Source of the DNA: Streptomyces albiflavescens | GTDB lineage: Bacteria; Actinomycetota; Actinomycetes; Streptomycetales; Streptomycetaceae | Assembly (NCBI RefSeq): GCF_014645835.1 | Contig: NZ_BMMM01000001.1 | Coordinates: forward strand, 1,077,572 to 1,141,571 | Reading direction: 5' to 3' | Length of the DNA: 64,000 bases | Part shown: one piece after another, positions 63,773 to 64,000 of the stretch | Numbering within the stretch: the stretch's first letter is position 1 | Layout of the letters: each line of letters begins with the position of its first letter | Translations under genes and position numbers: made by a program | The notes under the pieces: generated by a model | Told to the model about the DNA's origin: nothing | Database searches by the model: none | Seen by the model: only the letters and a program-made list of their open reading frames with translations

Positions 63773-63882
63773 CCGGGGGCCTCCTGTGGGAAAGAGCCAA
63801 CGATGCCCCCTGACCTTACCTGCAGCTCACACGCGGCGATGCGGAGGGGTGGAGACGCCATCGGGAAACTCCTCGGGAAAAC

Positions 63883-63926
63883 AAAAAAGCTCCGGCTCTT
63901 GGGCGATATGCCCAAGAGCCGGAGCT
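63883..63926 (-). terminator. Rho-independent terminator of the rRNA operon
   Basis: AGCTCCGGCTCTTGGG (63888-63903) and CCCAAGAGCCGGAGCT (63911-63926) form a perfect 16-bp stem with a 7-nt loop, followed on the minus strand by six uridines (63888-63883). It lies just after the 5S rRNA gene. Confidence 0.96.
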
Positions 63927-63935
63927 CTAAAAGAA

Positions 63936-64000
63936 GTTCGGCGGCGTCCTACTCTCCCACAGGGTCCCCCCTGCAGTACCATCGGCGCTGTAAGGCTTAG
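63936..64000 (-). rRNA. rrf: 5S ribosomal RNA, 3' part
   Basis: On the minus strand the sequence reads CTAAGCCTTACAGCGCCGAT, then GGTACTGCAGGGGGGACCCTGTGG and GGGAGAGTAGGACGCCGCCG, which is the conserved 3' half of actinobacterial 5S rRNA. The gene continues past the window edge; 16S and 23S genes should follow there. Confidence 0.96.

Overview
The window is chromosomal DNA of a Streptomyces or a very close relative. It is G+C-rich throughout, GTG starts and GTGA/ATGA gene overlaps are common, and several genes sit directly behind a -10 box with no leader. The gene content and order match, from memory, the S. coelicolor SCO1321 (tuf3) to SCO1389 (cardiolipin synthase) segment. The right edge runs into the 3' end of a 5S rRNA gene, so an rRNA operon lies just outside. 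No tRNA, CRISPR array, prophage or intact insertion sequence was seen.

Left third (1-26.6 kb): a partial spermidine-synthase-like gene, a patatin-like hydrolase, the divergent elongation factor Tuf3, an AlkD-like alkylation repair protein, a thiolase divergent from an HxlR regulator, and a three-gene operon (Gfo/Idh/MocA dehydrogenase, DUF6807, cupin) with GTGA overlaps. Then come uppP, an SDR, a luciferase-like monooxygenase, a YihY membrane protein, lnt, a second Gfo/Idh/MocA gene, a broken FAD-monooxygenase/TetR pair, a lipoprotein, a TPR protein, ung, an oligopeptide-binding lipoprotein, two FabG-type reductases and a HipA-like kinase with its DUF3037 partner.

Middle (26.6-44.5 kb): a Rieske lipoprotein, an isochorismatase-fold protein without catalytic residues, several FMN-binding split-barrel proteins, a LysR/DMT-exporter pair, a MocR regulator divergent from an FMN-barrel/PaiB pair, a DJ-1/PfpI gene bracketed by inverted repeats, two DMT exporters, a PadR regulator, an ECF42 sigma factor with its DGPF partner, an AlkZ-type glycosylase, PhzF and a CPBP protease. 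Many intergenic spaces here and to the left hold short tandem repeats or hairpins.

Right third (44.5-64 kb): more conserved core functions. It has a binding-protein/VWA fusion, a GCS2-type glutamate-cysteine ligase, gcvP behind a tandem glycine riboswitch, dinB, and the cluster MerR - bifunctional nuclease - FtsR-like MerR - GarA-like FHA protein - DUF881 - Sbp (DUF1290) - DUF881. A fused sugar-phosphate nucleotidyltransferase/phosphomannomutase, a CAPT-type cardiolipin synthase and the rRNA operon terminator follow.

Across the window four genes (a 59-aa protein, the TPR protein, ung and dinB) share a TTGTCAGTG-N8-TAnnnT promoter element of the LexA-independent DNA-damage type. This links several of the repair genes into a probable common response.
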